Assembly (NCBI GenBank): GCA_038216655.1
Contig: JBBQPZ010000005.1
Coordinates: 124,001-188,000 of the forward strand
Direction of reading: 5' to 3'
Origin: JAFDWR01 sp038216655
GTDB lineage: Bacteria; Armatimonadota; Fimbriimonadia; Fimbriimonadales; Fimbriimonadaceae
Length of the DNA: 64,000 nucleotides
Part shown: piece after piece, positions 26,122-34,087 of the stretch
Layout of the letters: the number at the start of each line of letters is the position of its first letter
Numbering within the stretch: the first letter of the stretch is position 1
Translations under genes and position numbers: made by a program
The notes under the pieces: generated by a model
What the model was told of the DNA's origin: nothing
The model's input: only the letters and a program-made list of their open reading frames with translations
The model's database searches: none

Positions 26122-26200
26122 CGTTGATTTCTAGGGTTTCTTGCTGATGATGGACTCCCTCTTAGGGTTCGCGTGGTTATCACTTGTCGGTTGGCTGATC
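26122..26200. repeat. Direct repeat D, right copy
   Basis: GATGATGGACTCCCTCTTAG and GGTTCGCGTGGTTATCAC correspond to the copy at 25445-25522 at about three of four positions. It ends shortly before the minus-strand gene at 26282. Confidence 0.65.
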
Positions 26201-26281
26201 GGACCCGGAATTTCGAGCTTCTTCAAGGGCATGAAAGACCACTTGTCGTGCACTCTTCGTGAACCGGTGCCACATCCTGTC

Positions 26282-27874
26282 TTAGCCCCGGTCTTTGTCT
26301 TTGTGGGGGCCGTGGCGGACGGCTCTGCCTCGCGACGCTTGGGGCGGCACGACGTGGGCAGGACCTCGTGTTGGGGTCGGCGTGGTCACCACCGGCGTCT
26401 TCGCAACGGGCGGGGTTTGTGTGGTGGTCACGGGAGTCTGCGTTGGGACGGTGTTTACGACGGGTCTGGGGTTCGTGGCTACGCGCTCCGGGCGGCGGGC
26501 GGCGCTGTCGCCGGGTTGTTGGAGGCTGGCGTCGGCGAGATAGTCCTTGCGGTACTTCACGGCCTGGATGATCTCGCGTTCGTAGGGGGCGTAGTCGGCC
26601 ATCGTGCGTGGGTGGACGTCGGGCGCCATGCGGGCGAGGACATTCGTGAGGATGTCTATGTGGCCGGTGTTGACCTTGCGGTCGAGGAGGGTGGCGAGGC
26701 CGGCTTCGGAGCGGACGAAGTCGGAGACGCGCCCGGTGAGGGTGGAGCCGTCATTTAGCTTGACGGTGAGGGCGTCTTGTTCCGGCCAGAACTGGGCCTT
26801 GGCGGAGCGGATTTGGGCCGCATTGAACGCCTCCGATTTGAGGCCGGCGCGCTGGAAGACGGCGACGAGGCGGGGGTCTTCGACGATCTTCATGGTGGCG
26901 GCGTTGCCGGTGAGCTCGGCGCCGGTGCTGGGGTCGACGATGTCGAGCACGCGGGTGTCGGTGACGTCGATGCCGAAGCGGTGGAGGTCCTGGTTGAAGT
27001 GGGTCGGATCGTCCTTCTTGTACTGGGCGAGCAGGCCGCCGAGCGACTCGCCGCCGTCCTTGAGGGACGCGAACTGGATGAACCCGACGGAGACGTAGCC
27101 GGTGTCGTAGGTGTTGACGGCGTCGAAGCCTCCTTCGAGTTCGCTTACGGCGCGGAGGATGTGGGAATCACGCTCGCTGACCCGGGCGGTTTCGAAGAGA
27201 TTGTCGATCTGCTCCTGGGTCATGCGGGCCATCGATACGCCCTCCGAGTTGACCCCCTTGGCGAACCGGTAGTAGGCGTAGCGCGGGGAGCTGACGCGGA
27301 CGTTGTCGCGGTACTTGAGGGTGATGTCGTCGAACGCGATCGTGTGCTGCATCGGGACGACGGCCTCGGCGAACTTGGGCGGGTTGCCGACGAGACCGAG
27401 GAGCGCGGGCGGGATGGGGCCGGGTGACTCGGGTTCGGCAGTGGGGATCGTCTTGTCGGCGACGGGGGCGTCGATATTGAGGGTCGTTCGATTCGCCGCG
27501 CGGGCAAGCTGCCAGGCTTCCCAGCGGTCGTGGTTCAGCTTGGCGACGACCCACTTCTCCCACTCGGTTTGTTCCGTGGTCTGAGGCTTGGGGACTTGTC
27601 CTGGCGGGACGTTGAGGTTGCGCTTGCGGTTGTAGCTGAGCAGCCAGGTCGATCCGGCGGTCGTCAGACGGACCTGCCAGAGGCCCTTTTGGGCGGCATC
27701 GTCAGGCTCGGAAATCGTGTAGCGGTCGGGTGTGGACCAGAACTGAATGACCGCGTCGCGGTCCTCAGAGGAGAACAGGTTGGGGTTCTCGGGCACGGTC
27801 GTCCCGGTCGGTGGTTGCGCCGCAGCGCCGGTCACCAGCATCACGCTGGCGGCCCAAACGGTGAGTTTGGTCAT
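26282..27874 (-). CDS. Secreted protein with lysozyme-like central domain and Pro/Thr-rich tail
   Basis: 530 residues with a signal peptide (MTKLTVWAASVMLVTGAAAQ). After a polar N-terminal half, residues about 235-400 (SHILRAVSELEGGFDAVN, TGYVSVGFIQFASL, YKKDDPTHFNQDLHRFGIDV) resemble the lysozyme/transglycosylase fold, with E in SELEGGFDAV as the candidate acid and VGFIQF as the substrate-groove strand. The last 90 residues are rich in Thr, Pro and Val, then basic. A peptidoglycan- or chitosan-cleaving role is inferred, not proven. Confidence 0.6.
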   Translation of the reverse strand: MTKLTVWAASVMLVTGAAAQPPTGTTVPENPNLFSSEDRDAVIQFWSTPDRYTISEPDDAAQKGLWQVRLTTAGSTWLLSYNRKRNLNVPPGQVPKPQTTEQTEWEKWVVAKLNHDRWEAWQLARAANRTTLNIDAPVADKTIPTAEPESPGPIPPALLGLVGNPPKFAEAVVPMQHTIAFDDITLKYRDNVRVSSPRYAYYRFAKGVNSEGVSMARMTQEQIDNLFETARVSERDSHILRAVSELEGGFDAVNTYDTGYVSVGFIQFASLKDGGESLGGLLAQYKKDDPTHFNQDLHRFGIDVTDTRVLDIVDPSTGAELTGNAATMKIVEDPRLVAVFQRAGLKSEAFNAAQIRSAKAQFWPEQDALTVKLNDGSTLTGRVSDFVRSEAGLATLLDRKVNTGHIDILTNVLARMAPDVHPRTMADYAPYEREIIQAVKYRKDYLADASLQQPGDSAARRPERVATNPRPVVNTVPTQTPVTTTQTPPVAKTPVVTTPTPTRGPAHVVPPQASRGRAVRHGPHKDKDRG

Positions 27875-27975
27875 GCTTCATTCCCTCCATGGAACAATGG
27901 CTTGTTTGCATTTTAGCAGACCCCGCAGAATAAAGAGGATTTGGGCTCCGCGGGTGGTTTCCGGTGATACGCGCG

Positions 27976-28129
27976 GGTGGCACGGTCTGCTCGGGTTCTC
28001 TTGACCTTGTCAAGACGCGAACCCTCTTAACCCGACAGACCGTGGCTCGGAGTACGGACTCACGGTCTGTCGGGCGACGATCTGCTCGGGCAACCACTAG
28101 GCAAGTGCGCCCGAGCAGACCGTGCCACC
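27976..28129. repeat. Dispersed repeat family B, nested inverted copy
   Basis: Outer arms (GGTGGCACGGTCTGCTCGGG and its near-perfect inverse CCGAGCAGACCGTGCCACC) enclose a second perfect 14-bp pair, CCCGACAGACCGTG at 28031-28044 and CACGGTCTGTCGGG at 28061-28074. The gap 27875-28271 contains this unit and a family A arm, and no gene. Confidence 0.85.
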
Positions 28130-28190
28130 CATCGAGGGGTCTTTCGGGCGCATCGCCTTCGGATCTCGGCGCACGTTCCGATGGAAGTGG

Positions 28191-28256
28191 CCGGGATCCG
28201 GGGTCCTTCGACTCTGCTGCCTTCGCCAAGGCTCGGCGCGCCGCTCAGGATGACGG
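28191..28256. repeat. Dispersed repeat family A, single right arm
   Basis: CCGGGATCCGGGGTCCTTCG through CCGCTCAGGATGACGG closely matches the arm inside the cysteine desulfurase gene at 11611-11674. No clear left arm precedes it; a family B unit lies immediately upstream instead. Confidence 0.75.
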
Positions 28257-28271
28257 CACGTAGGATGACAC

Positions 28272-28829
28272 CTAACCGCTACGATGCTTGCGCCAGGCTT
28301 CCGCAGTTAGCTTCGGGAAGCGGCCCGTGACGAAGTCTTGGTCCTCTACACCGATGATCTCTGCGCCGACCACCTCTTTCAGGCGATGAGAGGCAAGGTT
28401 GGGTTCGGCGTTGTTGAGGAGCAGGAACTCCATCCCGAGGACGTCGAACGCGAATTTGTTGACCGCCGTCGTGGCTTCGCTCATATAGCCCTTGCCCCAA
28501 TAGGGCTCCGCCAGCCAGAAGCCTCGGTTGTCTGTGTCGGAGGCGGGAGTGAGGCCGATTGCGCCGATGAGGCCCTCGTCTTCGTGGCCCCGCCTGAGAA
28601 TGGCCCAGTGATATTCCTCCTGCGCTTCTATCTTGGGCAGGATGCTTGCAATGTAGGCGTCGGCGCCGTCGGCGGGGTAGGGCCAGGGGATGATCGAGGC
28701 GAGGTAGCGGACGACGTTCGGGTTGGGGAAGAGCTCCTGAACTCGGGGCGCATCTTCGATCCGATAGGGACGCAGGACCAGCCGCGCGGTCTCCAAGATC
28801 GGGATCGGGACCTTACGATACTGACCCAT
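28272..28829 (-). CDS. GNAT-family N-acetyltransferase (RimJ/RimL-like)
   Basis: 185 residues. ILETARLVLRPYRIEDAPRV is the RimJ/RimL start, and GFWLAEPYWGKGYMSEA is the acetyl-CoA pyrophosphate loop, followed by NAEPNLASHRLKEVVG. Such enzymes acetylate protein N-termini, antibiotics or other amines. Three bases separate it from the upstream MoxR gene, so they share a transcript. Confidence 0.88.
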   Translation of the reverse strand: MGQYRKVPIPILETARLVLRPYRIEDAPRVQELFPNPNVVRYLASIIPWPYPADGADAYIASILPKIEAQEEYHWAILRRGHEDEGLIGAIGLTPASDTDNRGFWLAEPYWGKGYMSEATTAVNKFAFDVLGMEFLLLNNAEPNLASHRLKEVVGAEIIGVEDQDFVTGRFPKLTAEAWRKHRSG

Positions 28830-28832
28830 GGC

Positions 28833-29795
28833 TTAGCGGGGGACGACCTGTGCGTCGATCAGACCCTTCAGGACTTGGTCCGGCGTGAGTCCCTCGACTT
28901 CCGCTTCGGGGCGGAGGAGGACGCGGTGGCGGAGGACCGGGAGGGCCATCTCCTTCACGTCGTCGGGGATCACGAAGTCTCGTCCGCGGAGGGCGGCGAC
29001 CGCCTTGGAGCAGTTGAGCATCGCGATGCCTGCGCGCGGGGAGGCACCGACGGCGAGATCGTTATGTTGGCGGGTGCCTCGAACGAGACCGTAGATGTAA
29101 TCGAAAACCTTCTCTTCGACCTGCACGCGCACGACTTCGGCCTGCATGTCGAGAAGATCCTGGCTCGAGATGACCGCCTGGATACCGGCGGCTTCGAGAT
29201 TCTGCGGCTTGAAGCCCTGGTGGTGGCGCATCAGCACGCCGATTTCGGCGTTCTTTTCGGGGTAGTCCACGATCACCTTGATGAGGAAGCGATCCTGCTG
29301 GGCTTCGGGGAGCGGGTAGGTACCTTCGAAGTCGATCGGGTTCTGGGTTGCGAAGACGAGGAAGGGAGGCGGGAGTGGGTGGGGCTCACCGTCGATGGTG
29401 ACGCGTCGCTCTTCCATGGCCTCGAGCAGGGCGGCCTGGGTCTTCGGCGGGGTGCGGTTGATTTCGTCGGCGAGGAGGATGTTGACGAAGATCGGTCCCT
29501 TGCGAAGTTTGAATTCGGCGGTGCGGGGATCGAAGATCGAGGTTCCGACCACGTCGCTGGGCATAAGGTCGGGCGTGAACTGGATGCGACCGTAGTCCAG
29601 CGATAGGGTGTGGGCAAGGGAGCGGACCAAAAGGGTCTTCGCGACGCCTGGCACGCCTTCGAGCAGGACGTGGCCGTTCGCGAGGATCGCGATCAGGGTC
29701 TGATCGATCACGACTTCTTGGCCCGAGATCACCTTGGCGATTTCGGTACGGATGGACTGGGCGAGGGTTGCAACGCTCACCCGGCTAGGATACAC
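28833..29795 (-). CDS. MoxR-type AAA+ ATPase
   Basis: 320 residues from a GTG at 29795; a second GTG five codons in (29780) is an equal candidate, and neither has a clear ribosome-binding site. LLEGVPGVAKTLL is Walker A, ILLADEINRTPPKTQAALLEAMEE is Walker B plus the MoxR signature, and FLVFATQNPIDFEGTYPLPEAQ is sensor 1. MoxR ATPases act as chaperones that mature metal or protein complexes, often with a DUF58/VWA partner. No such partner lies next to it here. Confidence 0.92.
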   Translation of the reverse strand: MYPSRVSVATLAQSIRTEIAKVISGQEVVIDQTLIAILANGHVLLEGVPGVAKTLLVRSLAHTLSLDYGRIQFTPDLMPSDVVGTSIFDPRTAEFKLRKGPIFVNILLADEINRTPPKTQAALLEAMEERRVTIDGEPHPLPPPFLVFATQNPIDFEGTYPLPEAQQDRFLIKVIVDYPEKNAEIGVLMRHHQGFKPQNLEAAGIQAVISSQDLLDMQAEVVRVQVEEKVFDYIYGLVRGTRQHNDLAVGASPRAGIAMLNCSKAVAALRGRDFVIPDDVKEMALPVLRHRVLLRPEAEVEGLTPDQVLKGLIDAQVVPR

Positions 29796-29807
29796 AGTCC
29801 GCGGGGC

Positions 29808-30236
29808 TTACTTGCGCGTCAACTTGTCCACGAGGGGCTGGTACTTCTTGAAAAGGGCCTCTTGCGAGTGGGCCCTGCTCTGTTGCTTCCACCAAGTCTT
29901 GCAGTCCACGGTTCCGATCTTGGCGTTGCTCACGCGGTCGATGATCTGCCAGCCGCCGGCTTCCTGGATGTAGGTGTTGACCTTCTGGATGGTGAAGAAG
30001 CCGGGTTGCTTGGCGCGGGTGCAGAGGTAGAAATCGATTCCTTCGGCCCCGAAGAAGTAGTCGGTTTCCTTGCCTTTGGCGTCTTTGATGATCGCGTGGG
30101 GGTAGTCGCCCCATTCGAATGCGACGAACTGGCCCCTGACGGTGCGGGTGCTCTTGACGACGTCCGGCCCTTTCTTGGGTGGGGCGGCGAAGCAGACGGC
30201 GGAAGCGAGGGCAAAGCTCAGGAGAACGGTTCGCAT
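29808..30236 (-). CDS. Small secreted hypothetical protein
   Basis: 142 residues from the ATG at 30236, which gives a clean signal peptide (MRTVLLSFALASAVCFAA); the open frame extends upstream to 30314 but without a leader. The mature part (TVRGQFVAFEWGDYPHAI ... CTRAKQPGFFTI) suggests a small beta-barrel fold. No family is recognised. It is divergent from the gene at 30372. Confidence 0.65.
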   Translation of the reverse strand: MRTVLLSFALASAVCFAAPPKKGPDVVKSTRTVRGQFVAFEWGDYPHAIIKDAKGKETDYFFGAEGIDFYLCTRAKQPGFFTIQKVNTYIQEAGGWQIIDRVSNAKIGTVDCKTWWKQQSRAHSQEALFKKYQPLVDKLTRK

Positions 30237-30371
30237 AGTGAGAATCTCATTGTCGGGACGGTCGACCGGGGTGCTTAGTGTTGCGAGGTTTTGCGGTTTA
30301 CGCGTCAAGGGCAATTGTGCGAGTGCGTGGGGCCATGTCGATCCGTCTTGAACTAAAGCCAGGTCCTATTC

Positions 30372-31031
30372 ATGCCGATTCTATTGCCCATTCTTTCGCT
30401 CGCCCTTGCTCAGGCACCTACTTACAATTCGGAGGCGGATTTCAGCTTCGTCGGCTGGCGATCTCAAGGGCGATACGTCGTGTACGAGAACAGCAACGGC
30501 GGTCCGGGGGTCGAGATGAGGACGCGTTCGGTGATGGACGCGGTGACGGGCCGGACGATCAAGCGGTGGTCGTTTGAGTCCGACAGCGACCACGCGACGG
30601 CGGACTCGCAGTACGCGGCGTGGCTGAAGGCTCACTCGCCGACTCGGGGGAGCAAGACCCTGTTCATCGGCAAGGGCTCGCGCTTTACGCCCGATAAGAA
30701 GATCGGCGTGGTGATCAAGTCGGGCTCGTTTTCCGGCTACACGGTGAAGTTGGACGAGAACCTCGGCGAGATCAAGACCACCCCTGAGGGGGACGTGAAG
30801 TACCGGCTGGCGAAGCTGACGGTGTCGGTCCGCAAGGGGAATGGAGTCTGGAAGATTCTTCAGAAGGATCGGGATTTCTGGCGGGATTCGATCTCGAACG
30901 GGATCGATCGGGTGGTGTTGAGTCCGAACGGCAAGACGATCGCGGTGGTGATCACGGAATACCACGGGACTTGGTTTGAGGGTTGGAATCTGGCGGCGGT
31001 TCGGACGGTTGTGACGGGCTCGTTGCCTTAG
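30372..31031 (+). CDS. Predicted secreted protein, DUF2259-like
   Basis: 219 residues with a short signal peptide (MPILLPILSLALAQA). FSFVGWRSQGRYVVYENS, followed later by RVVLSPNGKTIAVVITEY, resembles the DUF2259 pattern of secreted proteins with a beta-propeller-like blade at each end. The function is unknown. Confidence 0.6.
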   Translation: MPILLPILSLALAQAPTYNSEADFSFVGWRSQGRYVVYENSNGGPGVEMRTRSVMDAVTGRTIKRWSFESDSDHATADSQYAAWLKAHSPTRGSKTLFIGKGSRFTPDKKIGVVIKSGSFSGYTVKLDENLGEIKTTPEGDVKYRLAKLTVSVRKGNGVWKILQKDRDFWRDSISNGIDRVVLSPNGKTIAVVITEYHGTWFEGWNLAAVRTVVTGSLP

Positions 31032-31036
31032 GGTTC

Positions 31037-31684
31037 ATGGCGGCAAATCTAGCGCGCGATGGCTATGCTCTCGTCCCGAACGTTTTCTCTCCGGGGGAAA
31101 TCGGTGAGTTGCTCAAGCAAATTCCCGACCTAGGTTCGGCGGCGGGGACCCGAGGGCTCCTTGAGTTCGCTTGGTGCCGCGAACTGGCCCGCGATCCTCG
31201 GATAGCCGCCCTCGTGGGTGCGGCGCTTAGTGATCGTGCCATTGCAGTGCGTGCGATTCTGTTCGACAAGAGTCCTAGCATGAACTGGACTTTGGGCTGG
31301 CATCAGGACACGAAGATCGCGCTGCGCAGCAAAGCTGATGTTCCAGGTTTCGGGGCATGGTCTGAGAAGGAAGGAATCGTGCATTGCCTGCCTCCCGTTT
31401 CGGTGTTGGAGTCGTGTTTGGCGGTGCGGATTCACCTTGATCCCTGCGGAGCTGACAATGGGCCGCTTCAAGTCTTGCCGGGCACTCATCTTGCAGGTCT
31501 GCAGACGAGTCCCCCCACACTTGCTCCGGTTGTGTGTATGGCGCAGCCTGGCGACGTCATCCTGATGCGGCCGCTGCTGTGGCATTCTTCAAGCAAGTCA
31601 GACCGGCCTGATCATCGTCGGGTGATTCACATCGAATATTCGTCGGCGAAACTCCCGAATCCGCTTGAATGGGCGTTTGCATAA
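31037..31684 (+). CDS. Divergent PhyH-family dioxygenase
   Basis: 215 residues from the ATG at 31037. LARDGYALVPNVFSPGEIGEL is the PhyH start; WHQDTKIAL carries the His-x-Asp iron ligands; NGPLQVLPGTHLAG and GDVILMRPLLWHSSSKS give the distal histidine, and HRRVIHIEYSS the 2-oxoglutarate arginine. The product and substrate are unknown. It starts five bases after the preceding gene's stop, so the two are probably co-transcribed. Confidence 0.82.
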   Translation: MAANLARDGYALVPNVFSPGEIGELLKQIPDLGSAAGTRGLLEFAWCRELARDPRIAALVGAALSDRAIAVRAILFDKSPSMNWTLGWHQDTKIALRSKADVPGFGAWSEKEGIVHCLPPVSVLESCLAVRIHLDPCGADNGPLQVLPGTHLAGLQTSPPTLAPVVCMAQPGDVILMRPLLWHSSSKSDRPDHRRVIHIEYSSAKLPNPLEWAFA

Positions 31685-31816
31685 AGTGTTAGGGTCGGAC
31701 GCCAGAACCTCCATCCCCAACCCCTTCCTCCTCCCGGCACAATCATCCGGCAAGAGAAAGGGGCTCAGAGCTTCGCGGGAGTACTCGTTGCTTCCGAGCT
31801 AGGTAGCCTCATCCCG

Positions 31817-33514
31817 ATGAATCTCCGGATGTGGACTTACGACCTGGCGCGCGAGCAGACCCCGAGCTATGAGCACCTGCGGCGGTTGCTTGAAACCACG
31901 CGAGCGGGCGGCTACAACGCGTTCGGACTCTACATGGAGCACGGCTTCGCCTACCCCGAGATGCCGTGGATGCATGGAAAGAACGCCGTCACGCCGGAGA
32001 TAATTCAGGCGCTGGAGAAGGAATTCCCCGACATCCAGATCGTCCCGTTCGTGAACCTGCTCGGTCACTTCGAAGGGATGCTCTACACCGAAGAGGGCAA
32101 GCGCTATGCCGAGCAGCGGTTGAAGGGAATGCAAGCCTGCCCTTCAAACCCGGAGTTCGTCCGACTCGCTGAGCAGATGATTGAGGGAATGCTCTCTGTG
32201 TTTTCCTCGAAGCTTATCCATATCGGCGGCGATGAGACCTGGCAGCTCGGCCAATGCCCTCTCTGCAAAGCGCGAGTGAACGAGTACGAGACAACCCCCG
32301 GGGTCGATGGTAAGGCCCTGCTCTACGGCTCACACTTCGCCCCCCTCGCCCGGCGTGTGATCGACGCGGGGCGCCGGCCCGGAGTCTGGGGAGACATGTT
32401 CCTCGACCACCCGACCGCGCTCGATCTCATGCCCCGCGAGACGCTGATCTTCGACTGGCAATACTTTTCGTCCCCTCTGGGCACCAGCAAGGGGTTCATC
32501 GAGAAGGGATTTGACGTCGTCTGCTCTCCGTCGATTCAGACCTATAACGCGACCTGGTGCCACCTTTCGCAATCGGAGAAGAACGTCCGCGACGCCGTCG
32601 CAGCGGCGAAGGAGCTGAATGCCGAAGGCGTGTGCGTCACGACTTGGGAGTGCGGCCTGTTCGGAAACTACGACACCCTCCTCCCCGCGATCCGCGCCGC
32701 GGGCAAGACCCTAACTGGGAGCGCCGACACTCCCGTCGGCAAAGCCCCGGAATTGATTCAAGACTCGACGCTCCCAGAAGAGACGGCAGAGGCACTGCGC
32801 CTCGCCTACCTCACCCGGCGAATCACGATCGACGAAGTCGTCGCCGTCGTAGAGACGCCCAAACCCGCCTTCGGCACCCGAGACCACACCGACTCTGCCT
32901 TCCTGACCGAATACGCCACCGAGAGCGGCGAGTACGCTGAGTGGGCGTACCTGATGAGTGAGGAACTTCAGAAGGTCGGGGGCGTGTTCGCCCACTCCCA
33001 GACCCGGTCTTCCCTCAAGTGCCGCCTGCTCCTCTACGCCAACCCCTTCCTCGCCTGGCTTCACCACCAGGACGAGCTATCCGGTGAAGCGGGAGATCGA
33101 GCCCTGACGATCCTGGACAACGCGATGTCGGTCGCCCAAACTCCCGCCGATCGGGGCGTGACGCAGTTCGCGATCAAGGCGATCCAGTTCGTGCGTCAAG
33201 CCGAGAAAGCGCACGTCGCCTACGCCGCGGATAAGCCCGGTGAAGCCATGTCGGCCCTCTCCCCCTGCCGCCAGATCTTCGAGGATATTGAGAAGATCGC
33301 CATCGCAACTCAGCTCAACATCGGTGGCTCGATGGCCGACATCCATCGCTGCCGCGTGGCGCGCGAGGCGGTCGAGCGCGCGATCCGGCGGATCAAGGAG
33401 TACGGCGACCGCTCCCTCGGCTACCTCCCTGCGTTCGAAGTCCTAACCCACCCCATGTTCGTCCCCGGCGACCAAGCCTGCTGGTGGCTGATCAACGGCT
33501 GGGCGCGGGAATAA
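31817..33514 (+). CDS. Glycoside hydrolase family 20-like hexosaminidase
   Basis: 565 residues without a signal peptide. The N-terminal half is a TIM barrel: YNAFGLYMEHGFAYP opens it, and HIGGDET contains the catalytic Asp-Glu pair (D139, E140) by which GH20 enzymes use the substrate's N-acetyl group in catalysis. GVWGDM and FDWQYFSS follow as later strands. The C-terminal 250 residues are helical. It probably releases terminal N-acetylhexosamines inside the cell. The usual N-terminal GH20 beta domain is absent. The start at 31817 is an ATG with no strong ribosome-binding site. Confidence 0.82.
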   Translation: MNLRMWTYDLAREQTPSYEHLRRLLETTRAGGYNAFGLYMEHGFAYPEMPWMHGKNAVTPEIIQALEKEFPDIQIVPFVNLLGHFEGMLYTEEGKRYAEQRLKGMQACPSNPEFVRLAEQMIEGMLSVFSSKLIHIGGDETWQLGQCPLCKARVNEYETTPGVDGKALLYGSHFAPLARRVIDAGRRPGVWGDMFLDHPTALDLMPRETLIFDWQYFSSPLGTSKGFIEKGFDVVCSPSIQTYNATWCHLSQSEKNVRDAVAAAKELNAEGVCVTTWECGLFGNYDTLLPAIRAAGKTLTGSADTPVGKAPELIQDSTLPEETAEALRLAYLTRRITIDEVVAVVETPKPAFGTRDHTDSAFLTEYATESGEYAEWAYLMSEELQKVGGVFAHSQTRSSLKCRLLLYANPFLAWLHHQDELSGEAGDRALTILDNAMSVAQTPADRGVTQFAIKAIQFVRQAEKAHVAYAADKPGEAMSALSPCRQIFEDIEKIAIATQLNIGGSMADIHRCRVAREAVERAIRRIKEYGDRSLGYLPAFEVLTHPMFVPGDQACWWLINGWARE

Positions 33515-33620
33515 CTGGGACCGTTGGCGTCCCGCCGGCAGGACTTCGGAATCGACTGAGTTCTGATATTTGTCGCCGTGAACTGCGTAGGAATCCGTAA
33601 TGTCCAGCCTGAGGCGACAA

Positions 33621-33685
33621 CACGGCTTGCCGGGAAGAAGGTCCAAGTCGCCTGGAATGGACAGATCCGGCCAAGCCGTGGCACC
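33621..33685. repeat. Dispersed repeat family B, short copy
   Basis: CACGGCTTGCCGGG and GGCCAAGCCGTGGCACC are inverted arms around a 33-base centre. The unit lies between the convergent GH20 and small membrane protein genes. Confidence 0.7.
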
Positions 33686-33695
33686 GGAGGCAGGC

Positions 33696-34022
33696 TTAGT
33701 CCGGGGAGATACCGACCAACGCGGTGCCACCGAGGCAGAGGCCAAGTAGAACGACCGCCGTCACGATCAGGATGATCCCCGACTTCTTCGCTTCCCAGAT
33801 CAGCGCCCCCGCCCCAAAGATAGCCGCGCAGAACGCCCCTACAATCGCATATACCGGACCCCGAACCGCGGCAAAGGCACCCGCATCGATCTGCGCGCCG
33901 CGCACAGCGTAGGCGATCACGAGGAATAGCTGAATCAGCGCCGGCCACAAGAGCAGCCAGCCCGGGACCAACACGCCCCAAACAAGGCAGCCCTTCCCGC
34001 TCTTGACCGGTTCCCCTTCCAT
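33696..34022 (-). CDS. Small membrane protein with three predicted helices
   Basis: 108 residues from the ATG at 34022, where a polar N-terminus (MEGEPVKSGKG) precedes three hydrophobic helices (GVLVPGWLLLWPALIQLFLV, YAIVGAFCAAIFGAGALIW, IILIVTAVVLLGLCLGGTAL). No family is recognised. Upstream lies degenerate heptamer repeat sequence. Confidence 0.6.
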   Translation of the reverse strand: MEGEPVKSGKGCLVWGVLVPGWLLLWPALIQLFLVIAYAVRGAQIDAGAFAAVRGPVYAIVGAFCAAIFGAGALIWEAKKSGIILIVTAVVLLGLCLGGTALVGISPD

Positions 34023-34087
34023 AAACCCAGTATGCCCAACACCCAAGACCCAACTTCTAAACTCCAACGCCCAACGCCTTCCTCCCC

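Noticed and set aside
28338..29606. 422-codon plus-strand frame across GNAT and MoxR genes
   Set aside because: It spans two convincing minus-strand genes and matches no family; acidic and Gly/Val-rich shadow.
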